Below are positions 49,574-60,130 of a DNA stretch of 64,000 nt, in pieces. How positions within the stretch are numbered: position 1 is the first letter of the stretch; the number at the start of each line of letters is the position of its first letter. The position numbers were made by a program, and so were the translations under genes. The stretch spans positions 36,524,063 through 36,588,062 of the forward strand of contig CAMZMU010000059.1 of the NCBI GenBank assembly GCA_947311845.1, written 5' to 3'. The DNA comes from Poa pratensis. Taxonomy: Eukaryota > Streptophyta > Magnoliopsida > Poales > Poaceae. The notes below the pieces were generated by a model that worked only from the letters and a program-made list of their open reading frames with translations, had not been told where the DNA came from and did no database searches.

Positions 49574-51214
49574 TGATGACGTGAAAACACACGTTCGTTG
49601 GGAGACCCCAAGAGGAAGGTATGATGTAGTGCAGCAACAATTTTTCCTTGTGAATCTACCAAGGTTATCGAACCAGTAGGAGTCAAAAGTGCTTCAGAAG
49701 GTTGACAACGGCACCAAAAAATATGGCTCTTGATGGGAGAAGTCTCCTAACAGCGCCAGAAAATATGGTTGTTGACGTGGACCTACACACAAAACAATAA
49801 AACTACTTTGTCCCAACGAAACAGGAAGGTTGTCAGTCTTCCTAGCTTGATGAAAATAAAAGATTAAACGTATGCTGTGGAGAGTAATAATAATTGCAGG
49901 AAGTAACAGAGAACAGATGATTGCAGTTGGTGTTTTTATCAGTGTAGAAGAATGGACCGGGGTCCACAGTTCACTAGTGGTGTCTCTCCATAAAAGATAA
50001 TATGCATGCTGGGTAAACAAATTGCAGCTGGGCAATTGACAAATAGCAAACGCATGACAATGCAGTATATGACAAGAATGTTTACTGTAGTATTTATTGG
50101 GCATTACAACATAATACATGGACCGCTTACCAGCCGCATCCATGCCTAAATAATCCACTTCCAGGATAACTTCTGTGTCTCCCGTCAGTATTAAGTTGCA
50201 AGCAACGGATAATTGCATTAAGCAAAGTGTGTAATATAAACAAATGCATTAGACCTAACAGCAGTGCCCTTAAGCTAAGCATTAGTTATTTTATCCCTAG
50301 TGGCAACAACACATCCACAAAGTTAGACGTTTATGTCGCTCGTATCCAGGTTACTGGAGGCATGAACCCACTATCGAGCATAAATACTCCCTCTTGGAGT
50401 CACAAGCATCTACTTGGGCAAAGCATCTACTAGCAACGGAGAGCATGCAAGAACATAAATAAAACATGTAGATAGATTGATAAACAACTTGATCATAACA
50501 TCACTATTCATCGGATCCCAGCAAACACAACATGTAGCATTACAATAAGATGATCTTGATCATGATAGGCAACTCACAAGATCTAAACATGATAGCACAA
50601 AGTGGAGAGACAACCATCTAGCTACTGCTATGTACCCGTAGTCTAAGGATGAACTACTCACGCATCACTCCGGAGGCAGACATGGCGATGTAGAGCCCTC
50701 CGGTGATGATCTCCTCTCCGGCAGGGTGCCGGGAAGAGCTCTAGAACCCTCCCGAATTAGGGTTTGCGACGACGGCGGCGACGGAACTTTTTGTGGAATA
50801 ATTCTCGGGTATTTAGGATTTTCGGGACGGAGGCAATATATAGGCGAAAGGGCGGCGGCTGGAGGCACTCGAGGTGCCCTCCCCATACCTAGGCGCGCCT
50901 GGCATGTGGGCCGCGCCTAGGGGTGGGGTGCCCCCCTGGGTCGCCTCTTCGTGCGCCCTTCGGACTTGGTCTTCGTGTCGGTGAAAAACTGACGCCCGTT
51001 GATTTTCGTCCAATTCCGAGAATATTTCCCGACTAGCTTTTCTGAAACGGAAAACAGCAGAAAACAGGAACATGAACTGGCACTGTGGCATCTTGTTAAT
51101 AGGTTAGTCCTAGAAAATGCATAAAAATGCTATGAAGTGTATATAAAACATGTAGCAATATGTATAAAACATGCATGTAACATCAAAAATTATAGATACG
51201 TTTGAGACGTATCA
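49574..51214 (-). mobile_element. Solo LTR with 5-bp target duplication
   Basis: A 1641-bp sequence that on the minus strand starts TGATACGTCTCAAACGTATC and ends TTTCACGTCATCA, giving the canonical TG...CA. It is flanked by TTGCT on both sides (49569-49573 and 51215-51219), the 5-bp duplication of an LTR retrotransposon. There is no gag-pol, primer-binding site or second LTR, so the internal region has been lost by LTR-LTR recombination. I recognise the sequence type as a high-copy Triticeae LTR but do not assign a family name. A TATATATTGCC word near 50835 on the minus strand could be its promoter. Confidence 0.9.
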
Positions 51215-51219
51215 TTGCT

Positions 51220-51818
51220 CTGTTAAAAGATGTTGCCCAAATATGCAACAATAAAAAGTTCACATCAAATGTAAGACATATTTTTATTTAATCCGATGTG
51301 ACTTTTCTATTGCCACAATATAAAGTACATTTCGGTATAGGGTGGGAACAAAAGTTGTTGCATATATATACACATACATTGCTAGCTAATGTACTTATGT
51401 CAATCAGAAAAAAAACTGAACCAGCTAGATACACAAGTTGATAACAAGCTAAAAAAAATGTAATCTAACAATATAAAGAAGTGACAAATCAAGGTTGCAT
51501 GATATTTTCCGTGAGTTTTTTTTTTTGTAAGATAGAACAAGTGATGGAAAGAACAAACATTGCATATTTTTTTTGGATAAACAGGTCTGAGTAAGGCGTG
51601 TTACATGGAAAGGCAAAATTAAGAGATGCGGCCTAGCCCAAAGGTTGAGTATTTCCTAGGCCAAAGAACAAGAAACTAACGATTTTGACAAGCAAACAAT
51701 TAACCATTTTATTCATGATGTATCTCACATAGGCACATACACCATTTTATTTAGATTGTGAGCACAACACAAAGTAAGAAGCAGATTCATGACACAACAT
51801 AGTCGCTTCTCACTCGCT
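51220..51818. other. Intergenic stretch, 3' flank of the inhibitor gene
   Basis: AT-rich with several short A and T runs; no gene. Confidence 0.5.
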
Positions 51819-52259
51819 CTAGGGGCAGACATATGCTCTTTGTGCCGTCGCATCAAGGACGATGGGTAGCTTACAGACAGCCGGGATGCTCGCAATCGTA
51901 AGCTTCATCACCTCCCTCCGGCAGCCCCGGAACACCTCTGTCGTCTCCTGTCCCTCCTGGACGCCAAGATCCTTATACATGCTATACTTCATGGTGGAGA
52001 TGGCCGGGCACCTGCACCAGTCGCGAATTTTAGCGAGCTGCTGGCAGCAGTCCCTTAGGATAGCATCAGGCACCTGGCTGCCCACACACTGGAGCTTCAC
52101 CAGTGCCTGACAGCCCGGGACCGGGTTCGACGGGAAGGCATACCCCGGATAGCACATCCAGGGACCACTGTTATCGCTCCATGTTCCGTACTCGGCCGCC
52201 ATGGATGTCGCCACAAGCATACATAGTAGGAGGATCGAGAACACGGTCTTCATCGACAC
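51819..52259 (-). CDS. Alpha-amylase inhibitor, cereal 0.19/0.28 (dimeric/monomeric) type
   Basis: An intact 146-residue single-exon frame. Residues 1 to about 21 are a hydrophobic secretion signal (MSMKTVFSILLLCMLVATSMA). The mature part begins near AEYGTWSDNSGPWMCYPG. It carries ten cysteines in the order of the cereal trypsin/alpha-amylase inhibitor family (prolamin superfamily, Pfam PF00234): single Cys in PWMC, PGCQ and LQCVG, the pair in RDCCQQL, WCRC, then RGCRR, AVCKL and YVCP. LQCVGSQVP and LRDCCQQL are hallmark blocks of the 0.19/0.28 type. These seed proteins inhibit insect and mammalian alpha-amylases and are known baker's-asthma allergens. The frame ends two residues after the last Cys, earlier than the usual extension ending in a PDA-like tail, so the C-terminus is shorter. 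CPAISTMKYSMYKDLG differs from the common form. A TATA box lies 90 bp upstream. Confidence 0.93.
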   Translation of the reverse strand: MSMKTVFSILLLCMLVATSMAAEYGTWSDNSGPWMCYPGYAFPSNPVPGCQALVKLQCVGSQVPDAILRDCCQQLAKIRDWCRCPAISTMKYSMYKDLGVQEGQETTEVFRGCRREVMKLTIASIPAVCKLPIVLDATAQRAYVCP

Positions 52260-52348
52260 TTTCCTCTGTGTGCAGGCTTTCTATCTTAGATTTAGTACTA
52301 TCTTAATTAGTTGGGTATATAGATAATTACAATCTTGATCTCTCGATG

Positions 52349-52357
52349 ATTTATATA
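52349..52357 (-). promoter_or_regulatory. TATA box of the alpha-amylase inhibitor gene
   Basis: Minus strand TATATAAAT, 90 bp upstream of the ATG, a normal distance for a seed-protein gene with a short leader. Confidence 0.7.
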
Positions 52358-52763
52358 GCTAGAAAAAGCTAAAGAGGTGTAAGGAAACATACATAAGTTG
52401 TTCATGATCTGTCTCGATGGCTTGTGCCCAGTGCCTATAGCTTGTGAGGTATGTTTGCATGCATTGAAACATTGTGACTGCAACCCCTAGTTTGTTAATC
52501 TCCCTTCTAAAAAGTTTGGATGGCGACAAAATTAGCTACATCATTTGTCCACATATATGGCTAGGGAAGTGCAAAGAGGTCCACAGAATGGACATAAAAC
52601 GCTAGCTGTCCATCGTCCCATCTGCATGAGTGGTTTGTGGGTTTGTATATATTATGCTGACACGTCACAATTAATTTTCTTCCAAGTTCCAAGTATGTCA
52701 TGAGGATCTGTTCGCATAGTTGGCATCTTGGAGTCGCTACCGAAAATGGAAATCCGGTTTATA

Positions 52764-52847
52764 CTCCCTCCGTTCGGAAAAAAGGATGTCACAAAAATGG
52801 TCTATCTATAGTTCATTTTTATGACATTCTTTTCCGAACGGAGGGAG
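52764..52847. mobile_element. Stowaway-type MITE
   Basis: An 84-bp hairpin with ends CTCCCTCCGTTCGGAAAA, flanked by TA (52762-52763 and 52848-52849). It lies about 500 bp upstream of the inhibitor start codon. Confidence 0.93.
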
Positions 52848-53374
52848 TATAATGCCTCCCCACATATCTGTAAAATAAGCTACCAGCTCATGTACTGACT
52901 TTAGTGTATTTTTCTTGGAGTATTTACTAATTTATGTAGAGATAATTGTTTACCCGTGATTCAGTTTTCTGGCTTACAGAACGCACGATAAAAAAAATCT
53001 ATAGCTGAATCAAATCGAGCAACATTCTAAATTTCTGCAAGCCTGTCTGCTATCTACAAGTGAAAGTTGGAACGCAACAGATCGAGGGAAAAAACGTGCT
53101 AGTATGGTGGGCAACAAATCCGACGACACCATTTGCAATACACACGCACTGGTTGAGAAGGAACTTGTTAGGATTCTTGTACTGTTGCCTCCGATGATTT
53201 CCGTTACTAGAAAGAGGAATCTACAGGAAGTACTGACCTAGTGAGTAGCGACCGAGAGGTCACGAGAGGAAACGATGTACGACTCCGAAAAACGCGACCC
53301 ATGGGCACTAGCACCTAGGACATATTTTATAGTAGAATCCCACCTGAGTGAGATACAAGAAATCCGTTCCTGAT
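52848..53374. other. Intergenic stretch, no gene
   Basis: No protein-like frame and no repeat structure that I could define. Confidence 0.45.
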
Positions 53375-53430
53375 AGGATTCGAACTCTGGTTTGCGGGGT
53401 TGCACCACTGTGCCCCTACGACTAGGCCTC
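53375..53430 (-). other. tRNA-like A and B boxes
   Basis: Minus strand: GGCCTAGTCGTAGGGGCACA, then AGAGTTCGAATCC. The B box is good, the A box weak. Probably a tRNA-derived repeat fragment. Confidence 0.4.
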
Positions 53431-53545
53431 ATCGGATTGCATACGGCAACTGATCATCATAAAAAAAAGATAGCAGATCACGATCCAGGCCAATTGGTGG
53501 ATATACAGATTGAAACCATCTACTTTCTCCGTATCAAAATATATA

Positions 53546-53825
53546 GGGCTTCTTTGATTCATAGGAATTCCAAACGATTTGTGTAGGATTGAAATCTTAT
53601 AGAAATTTTTCCTTCGAATCCGTTTGATTAATAGGATCATATTGCATAAAAAAAAATCCCATAAGAATTTTGTAGGAAGATAACATGAGTTCTAACCTCA
53701 TGAAAAAATTTCTTCATCATAATCAAAGAAACTTCCTCTTCCCATATGATTCAACTAGACATGCCATCCTAATCCTATGATTTTCCTATTCCTACACTTT
53801 TCCTATCTATGAAGCAAAGGAGGTC
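53546..53825. mobile_element. Foldback MITE, CTTTGATTCATAGGAA type
   Basis: Left end GGGCTTCTTTGATTCATAGG; right end reversed GACCTCCTTTGCTTCATAGA. The body is full of TAGGATT and AATCCTA words that fold on each other. ATA flanks both sides. The left flank reads CTCCGTATCAAAATATA, a Stowaway end, and the right flank resumes with TTTTAGATATT-type sequence, so this MITE appears to sit inside an older Stowaway. Confidence 0.75.
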
Positions 53826-53945
53826 ATAATATTTTAGATATTGAGCATTTTTCTGACATGGATGTACCTAGACACGTATTAATGTGTGGCTTCACTTGTT
53901 TCAATCCATATGTGGTCCATATTGAAATATCTAAAACATTTTATA

Positions 53946-54053
53946 CTCCCTCCGTATCAAAATATAAGACTCTCTAGCTAGGTTGTACACACATGTCTAG
54001 ATATATGTGTGTACAACCTAACTAGAGAGTCTTATATTTTGATACGGAGGGAG
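53946..54053. mobile_element. Stowaway-type MITE
   Basis: A 108-bp near-perfect hairpin with ends CTCCCTCCGTATCAAAATAT, flanked by TA (53944-53945 and 54054-54055). Confidence 0.93.
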
Positions 54054-55440
54054 TATTTCGATGCAGAGGGAGTATGAGAGAGAGGAAGCTAGCTATGGGG
54101 TGCACGCACGGCAAGAAGCCAATGATGGACTCAATTACCTGCGGCAGGACCAAGCACCGCACCGTTATATTTGCCGAGTGTCTCTGACGAGTTGTACTCG
54201 ACAACTTCATCCACGCTGTTACGTGGCAATTTTGACCAATGTGACCTTTGCATGAAATTTGAGCCTTAAATGACCGTTTTTCAAAAGTAAATCTGCATCT
54301 AACCCTTTTGGCTACCGCCAAACCTTCTGGCGATAGACTTGTACGTGATACCGCCGGGTCATCTGACGGTAGCCTTGTACATGGTACCGTCTGGGCGGTA
54401 GGGTTAGCCGTGGTACCGTTAGGATGACAATGGCGGTACCATACCTAAATGTACCGCTAATATGTTGAGCGGTACTAAAAATGGTTAGATCCGGCTAAAA
54501 ATATGAAGGCAGTTCATTTCGTGTTGAAGTTTTGCATAAGGGTTAGATTTGATCAATTTGCCCTGTTACGTTTACTTTTGTCAGCAGTGGTAGGTGCTAC
54601 GTTGCACCTCGTTGTTGCCGAGGGCCACATCGTTAGCAAGTGTAACACTCGGCATTCCATTTCCTATGCCGAGTGTCAGCAATTAAAACACTCGGTCCAA
54701 TTTTTGACGAGTCGGCCCCTCGGCCTAGACCTAGCTCTTGCAGAGTGCCACATAAATTGCGCTCATGCGTCAAGGCATGCAGTGTACATATGGCTGATGG
54801 ATTACTCAATGATTTCTTGCTGAATGCATCTTTCTCTTGTGGGTATATTTGTTGGACGTGATTTTGTAGCACCAAAGATGGTCAAGACACTTGGAGCAAG
54901 GTTAATAATAGAGCCGCTGCTGACTATATGTCATGGCCAGGTTACTGATAGTTAACTTATACTCATCATGTATAATAGTTGTCTATATACATGTACTATT
55001 TTATCAATACATGACCCATTTTACACTCTCACAAAGTGTTTAGTAGCACGTGCTGCAGCTGACTCTTTCATGAGAGATCGCTTCCCTTCTCTCTCCTCCG
55101 TGTAAGTATAAATATATTATTTAAATCCTTATAGCTTGTTGTACCTTATTATACTTAGTCTTACGCCGTGATATTTGAAAAGGAGAGGATAATTTTTTTT
55201 GACGCCTAAAAAGAGAGGAGAATGCACGTATACATGCACTTTATTACAAGCCCTTGATTAATTAGTTGGGTTTGCATGCACGTGCACGAGATATAGATTG
55301 ACCAGCTAGTTTCTTATTGATCAATCTAGCTCTCCTTTGTGCACGGTGCGAGGCCACGTGGATTTCCAAGCAATGAAGGGTGCTCTAATTGGGTTCATCA
55401 CGACATGTCTTTCCTAATAAGTCTATGCCTAGAAAATTAC
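54054..55440. other. Transposon-derived stretch with GCCGAGTGT and TACCGCC motifs
   Basis: Around 54300-54480 there are repeats of GCGGTA and TACCGCC. Around 54170 and 54605-54720 there are GCCGAGTGTC/ACTCGGC words in both orientations, like subterminal repeats of a TIR transposon. No ends could be closed and no gene is supported. Confidence 0.4.
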
Positions 55441-55447
55441 GGTCGAC

Positions 55448-56055
55448 ATGTGGGTCGAGCCATTTTTACAGGCCGAACAGTCACCGCATAACGGGTCGGC
55501 TCGGAAACTTTTATCAGAGCCTCCGGATAAGCGGTGCCTCCATCAATATATCAACGGTACCGGAAGGTATTTAGGGTTCGTCCACCCAGTTCTCTTCGCC
55601 GTGATTTATTTCCCCACCACCGCTAGGATAGTTTGCTCTGGCGAGCGATTACTCACGACTCTGCCGCAAATAGAGCACGGCTTTGGTGGTACCGGCCTGG
55701 GCGATGCTGGGCACAACTATGCGCCTCCTCCGGGCGGCTTCGGCGATGTGCCGCCGGAGTGGCTGCCACATTTGGAGGACTCCGACCAGGAAGAGTACCC
55801 CCGGACTCCACCTCCTAAGAGATCTCCTCGCTCACCAAGCCCACCGCCGAATCCGACGTGGACGTGCTCGCCGCAATCACCAAGGACAACGAGCTGATCA
55901 AGCGGATCAAGGATAAATCGGTGCGTGCTTATCGCACGGACAAGCGGCGTCATAAGGCTGACGAGTGGGCCGCCGTGGTTAACGAAGACAGGCTCAAGTG
56001 CGGCATCCGCTTGAGCCTCGAGGCTGCAGAACAGCAGCGGCGGCTAGAGAGGTAG
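55448..56055 (+). pseudogene. Repeat-associated GC-rich ORF, frame broken
   Basis: Two overlapping frames seem to be halves of one protein. The first contains GGFGDVPPEWLPHLEDSDQE then a Pro/Ser-rich stretch. The second, 55858-56055 but open from about 55830, reads DVDVLAAITKDNELIKRIKD, KRRHKADEWAAVVNEDRLK and EAAEQQRRLER before its stop. The shift lies near 55840. The charged helical end is protein-like, but I do not recognise the family. Its style resembles ORFs that recur in Triticeae transposons. Confidence 0.4.
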
Positions 56056-57086
56056 CATCGCCGCCAGCGGATCATCCCGCGCGAACTCTGGCGCAGGAAC
56101 TAGTACTGTGGCGGCGTCCTCAGATGGAATAAGCCCTTTTCTTAACATTTGTAAACTTTATCTAGTTTCCATGTCGTTGAACTATGTTTCGGATGAACTC
56201 CTCTTTCTATGTTTGATAATCGATGCAATCCAGCCCAAGTTCATTTTTATTTCTAGTAAAATAAAGATATACGGTATTTGTTCTGCCCCTCTGATTGGCT
56301 AACTGAAAAATCAGTTTCGTCGGACTAGAAACTTATTTTTCGGGGCCAAATTATCCAGGATGTGCTAAAGATGCTCTCAGGCCATGACAACGACGAGCGG
56401 ATCCATCAGCTCGGCTGGCGGCCGATGGACATGGCGACACCAATCTTAGGGACCTTTTGATTCAAAGGAATATCATAGGATTCTTGTAGGATTGAATTTT
56501 ATATGAAATTTTCTTATAGAAGGTGTTTGATTCACAGGATCATATCTCGTAAGAATTATTTCTATAAAAATCTTATAGTACAAATCCTATAGAAAAAAAA
56601 CATCTTGAAATTGAAAAATATGTACGTACGGCATGCATATGCATGGTTTTCCCGGCAGAGACCCATGATCATTGAACTTCAGCTAACTGTGCACCCTCCT
56701 TTATTTATTTGCCATGGTGGAGCAAGAACAGTCGCAGCAGCTGCCATAATGAGAGGGCTCCCTCTACAGAAACGCATGAATTAGGCGACGAAAAACTGCG
56801 ATTTTACCGTTTGCGTTGAGGCCTGGCCGAACTGGGCCGCGGCTGGCCCGTCAACGTTGGTTTCAGAGAAATTATTAACTCCGTCACCCATGATATTGGC
56901 AACGGTCATAATTTTGGCTCCGTTTCCGATATTTGACTTTATGGGAACGGAAACTTTGCGGTGTCCGTTTGCAATGTGGACACATTGCAGAATTCGGAGC
57001 GAGCCGTGCTATGGCGTCGTGCACCGCCCACTACTTCTTAAAAAACCCCGATCCTTCCTATCTCAGTATGCCACTTCACTGCAGCT
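56056..57086. other. Intergenic, with promoter-like sequence before the next ORF
   Basis: Holds a foldback MITE fragment (56449-56600). The stretch 56860-57085 has words shared with 57815-57870 (TCCGTTTCCGAT followed by TTTGACTTT or TTTTACTTG), suggesting a duplicated promoter-like unit. Confidence 0.4.
56449..56600. mobile_element. Truncated foldback MITE related to 53546-53825
   Basis: The left end GGGACCTTTTGATTCAAAGG resembles the 53546 element. The body has the same TAGGATT words. The right end is missing. Confidence 0.6.
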
Positions 57087-57709
57087 ATGGCTACTCCTAA
57101 CTACTCCTCGGGCACCCGCCACCGCAGCCGTTCGCCGCCGCCACCGCGGAGAGCCGCTCCTCCGTTTGTCAACGTGGGGCTGGCCGTCACGCAGCGGCAC
57201 TGGCAATTTCGGAGGCCAGTGTCGTGGTCCAATGTTAGCCTCCCCGGTGGCTGGCGCCTCGGCCGTGCGAGGGTTCCTATGCCGCCGGAAGACGACACGG
57301 ACTCAACCACCTCCTCGGGCACCCGCCACCGTAGCCGTTCGCGCCTCCGCCACGGAGAGCCGCTCGTCTTCCGCGCCCGCCTGAATGGAACCGCGTCAAC
57401 GTGGGGCTAGCCGTCGCGCAGCGGCACTGGCAATTTAGGAGGTCAGTGTCGTGGTCCAATGTTAGCCTCCCCGGTGGCTGGCGCCTCAAATGCGCGTGGG
57501 TGCCTATGCCGCCGGAAAGAGTTGAGGTTAATCAGAGCCGCCGGCTCCTCCTCCTGCCGGAGTTGCGTGACGATCTGGCCTACGACGACGACGAGATGTG
57601 GGAGGAGCGCAAGGGCGGAAATGACACCGTCGGCGAGGAGCCGCGCGACGACACGGACGACTACGTGGCCCTCCTCGCATACGAGCAGGAGAAGGCGGAG
57701 GCCGAGTAG
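57087..57709 (+). CDS. Repeat-associated ORF with internal duplication, frameshifted
   Basis: The frame 57087-57410 starts MATPNYSSGTRHRSRSPPPP and contains VNVGLAVTQRHWQFRRPVSW then SNVSLPGGWRLGRARVPMPP. The same module recurs from about 57396 in another frame: VNVGLAVAQRHWQFRRSVSW, SNVSLPGGWRL, VPMPPERVEVNQ, ending with an acidic tail (YDDDEMWEERKG) and stop at 57709. The two nucleotide modules are offset by 207-227 bp. The expected fusion point is a frameshift near 57385, so a single protein is not made as it stands. I do not know a function. The module's style suggests a Triticeae repeat-borne gene family. Confidence 0.5.
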
Positions 57710-58699
57710 TAGCTACTGATTCATCATTATGTACTCCATTATGTAGTATGTAATCCGTATGTAATGTAATAATCACTAATATTAATTTAAGTATCCTAGT
57801 GGTTCATCATTAAAGGATACGGTTGTTTATCGCGTCCGTTTCCGATGTTTTACTTGTGCTATAAATGCGCCATTCCGCGACAACCCTAACGCTCTCACTC
57901 TCACGCTCACAGTGGCGGCGCCTCCAAGCAGCACCAGATCTAACCCTTATCTTCCCCGCGCAGCGCGTCAGCGAGCCTGCCGCGCATGTTCCTCTCCTCC
58001 GACCGTGGCGGCGTGTCCTCGTTCTTCGCTCCACCCGGGCAGATCTTGTCGCTCCGGGGTAGGAGGTTGCCCGGGCGGCAAGAACGACGAAGGAGCCCGG
58101 CGTCGCCAGATCTGTAGGTGGAGGGCGCATGGCGTGTCGATCCGCGGTCGGTGCAGCTGCCTCGGAACCTGCCGTACCAGAGGACGACGAGGACGTGTAC
58201 GTACTCCCGCCACATCGAAAGGTAATACATCTTTTTGTGACCAGCCGTCGTGTCGATAAACTAGGGTTATTGTCATTGTTCTGTTTAGATTTTTTTCATA
58301 GGACTAGTTAAAACATGACTCTTGCCGATCCATTTTTAGTGTCGCTGGAAAAGAACAGACGTAGGACAAATTGGTAGTGTAAGTAACTCTTGGCTGACTT
58401 AACTCGTTTGCAAAACCGATGTACATTTCGGTGACTGCATAAAAAGCCGGATCTTTTGCTAAGGTGTTGTTGTCATACGGCATAATTGTTGGTACACAAC
58501 AATTCTGCAATAAATTTGTAACTTTGTTATTCGTCTTATGCATCCTTTATGTTATATGTCCTTTATGATATATGTATAGAGCTAACATGAAGTCATATAT
58601 TATCTCTTTACATTTCAGTGACCACTTTATAGAAGAGCCACCTTCGGTACATCAACACTCATTTATTGCACTATATGCAGACCATGGTGCTGATCCGAA
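57710..58699. other. GC-rich to AT-rich stretch, possible relic of a second ORF unit
   Basis: CTATAAATGCG at about 57859 looks like a core promoter. It is followed by a GC-rich part to 58220 that is open on both strands, ending at a GT donor-like site (ATCGAAAGGTAATAC). No recognised protein. The rest is AT-rich. Confidence 0.35.
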
Positions 58700-58727
58700 T
58701 ATTTAGCTCATTTAAATGAGCTAAATA
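58700..58727. repeat. 28-bp perfect palindrome
   Basis: TATTTAGCTCATTT followed directly by its exact reverse complement AAATGAGCTAAATA, with no loop. Confidence 0.95.
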
Positions 58728-58903
58728 CAAAGTAGGGGACAAAGTGGTGAGTTCATTATATTTCGGCGACACCGTCCAAGAAGAAGATTGAATTCATGAA
58801 CTTGCGAAAGTTGTGAGGCAAATGTAACAACAAGTCATGAAGAAAAATTAAGTTAGGAATGACAAGGATAAGTTTAGTGAGGCGTGACAATGATAGATTT
58901 ATG

Positions 58904-59990
58904 GCTAATTTTTTTTAATAATACATTTTTAAAAATAATTTCGAAAAATATTATGCGTTTTCAATTTTTTTCACAAATAATACGGCCTCGGCCCAGCCCT
59001 GGCCGACAGGGTCTTGTCGGCCCAGCCAAAGCCGATAGGGGCCTGTCGGCCCAGTCAAGGCCGATAAGTCCCTGTGGGCCTGCGTGCTGGGCACCGACAG
59101 GCCTATCGGCTTAGCCGTGGCCGATTAGTGCTGGGTCAACTCAGACCAGAGCAGATCGAGTCGAGCCGCCGTCGTTTCTGGCCGCCGCAGCCCGGAGACG
59201 TGCCCTCGCGTGCTGGCCGTGCTTGCTCGCCGCCGTGCTGGCAGGCCCTCGCGTGCGTGCTGGGCGTGCGCGTGCTGGCCGTGGTGGCCGTGCGCGTGCT
59301 GGCCGTGCCCTCGCGTGCGTGCTGGCCATGCTGGCCTTGCGCGTGCTGGCCGTGCCCTCGCGTGCGTGCTGGCCGCGCTGGCCGTGCTTGCTCCCCGCCG
59401 TGCTGGCCGTGCCCTCACGTGCGTGCTGGGCGTGCGCGTGCTGGCCGTGCCCTCGCGTGCGTGCTGGCCGTGCTTGCTCGCCGCCGTGCGCGTGCTGGCC
59501 GTGCCCTCGCGTGCGTGCTGGGCGTACGCGCTCTCGGCGACGCAGCGCCCACGAAACGAACCCCAGCGAGCTCTACGCGCACGTACGCGCTCTCCTGCCG
59601 AGTCGTCCGCCCTCGTGCATGCGAGCCACGAGCTCCACTATCCCCTGCTAACTCGCTAACTACTAACAGCAACGCACGCACTCACGCACGCACACGGAAC
59701 ACACACGAGTACATACTCACCCGTGGCTTATCCTAACAGCGCCGTCCGCGCCCGCCCTCTGCACAGCGCGCAGCGCCAGTCGGCCTAGCCGTGGACGACA
59801 AGTCCTATCGGCTGGCCAAGACCGAGCAGGTCCTCCGCCGCCGGCCGACAAGCCTATCGGCTTAGCCTAGGCCGACAGGGACATATCGGCTTAGGCTAGG
59901 CCGAGGCCGCATTATTTTTATAATTTCTTCAAAATGCGTATTATTTGTCGATTTTAGTAAAAAAAAATGTATTATTTAAAAAAAATTAGC
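58904..59990. mobile_element. TIR element with long inverted ends around a GC-rich minisatellite
   Basis: The left end GCTAATTTTTTTTAATAATA and the reverse of the right end GCTAATTTTTTTTAAATAAT begin imperfect inverted repeats of roughly 150 bp. Both contain an AT-rich part (AATAATACATTTTT...), then CAAATAATACG or AAAATAATGCG, then GGCCTCGGCC and repeated GCCGATAGG/CCTGTCGGC words. Length 1087 bp. I found no matching flanking duplication, so the superfamily is undetermined. There is no transposase; the interior is GC-rich minisatellite. Confidence 0.65.
59200..59530 (+). repeat. GC-rich minisatellite, GCGTGCTGGCCGTGCCCTC
   Basis: Tandem, variable-length repeats of GCGTGCTGGCCGTGCCCTC and GCGTGCGTGCTGGCCGTG. 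All three plus frames stay open and give repeats such as RACWPCPRVRAG. These are composition artefacts. Confidence 0.85.
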
Positions 59991-60130
59991 AGGCAGTAGC
60001 CGGTCTCCTGCTCCACTGCGGCTCCCCATTACCCGCTCCTTCCGGTTGCCTCCTCCCATCCTTCTGCGTCGTCGCCGCGCCGCCGCTCCAGGCTGCCCCG
60101 GGCGAAACAGAGGCCACCGCCGGCACCCCC

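Noticed and set aside
49694..50218. 174-codon minus-strand open frame
   Set aside because: Lies wholly inside the solo LTR; no protein similarity.
48659..51214. TGATACGTCC at 48659 as the far end of the LTR element
   Set aside because: The 5-bp duplication TTGCT places the boundary at 49574; 48659 has no matching flank.
59074..59736. Open frame of 220 codons rich in CWPC and RAG
   Set aside because: All three frames are open because of the GC-rich tandem repeat; a translation artefact.
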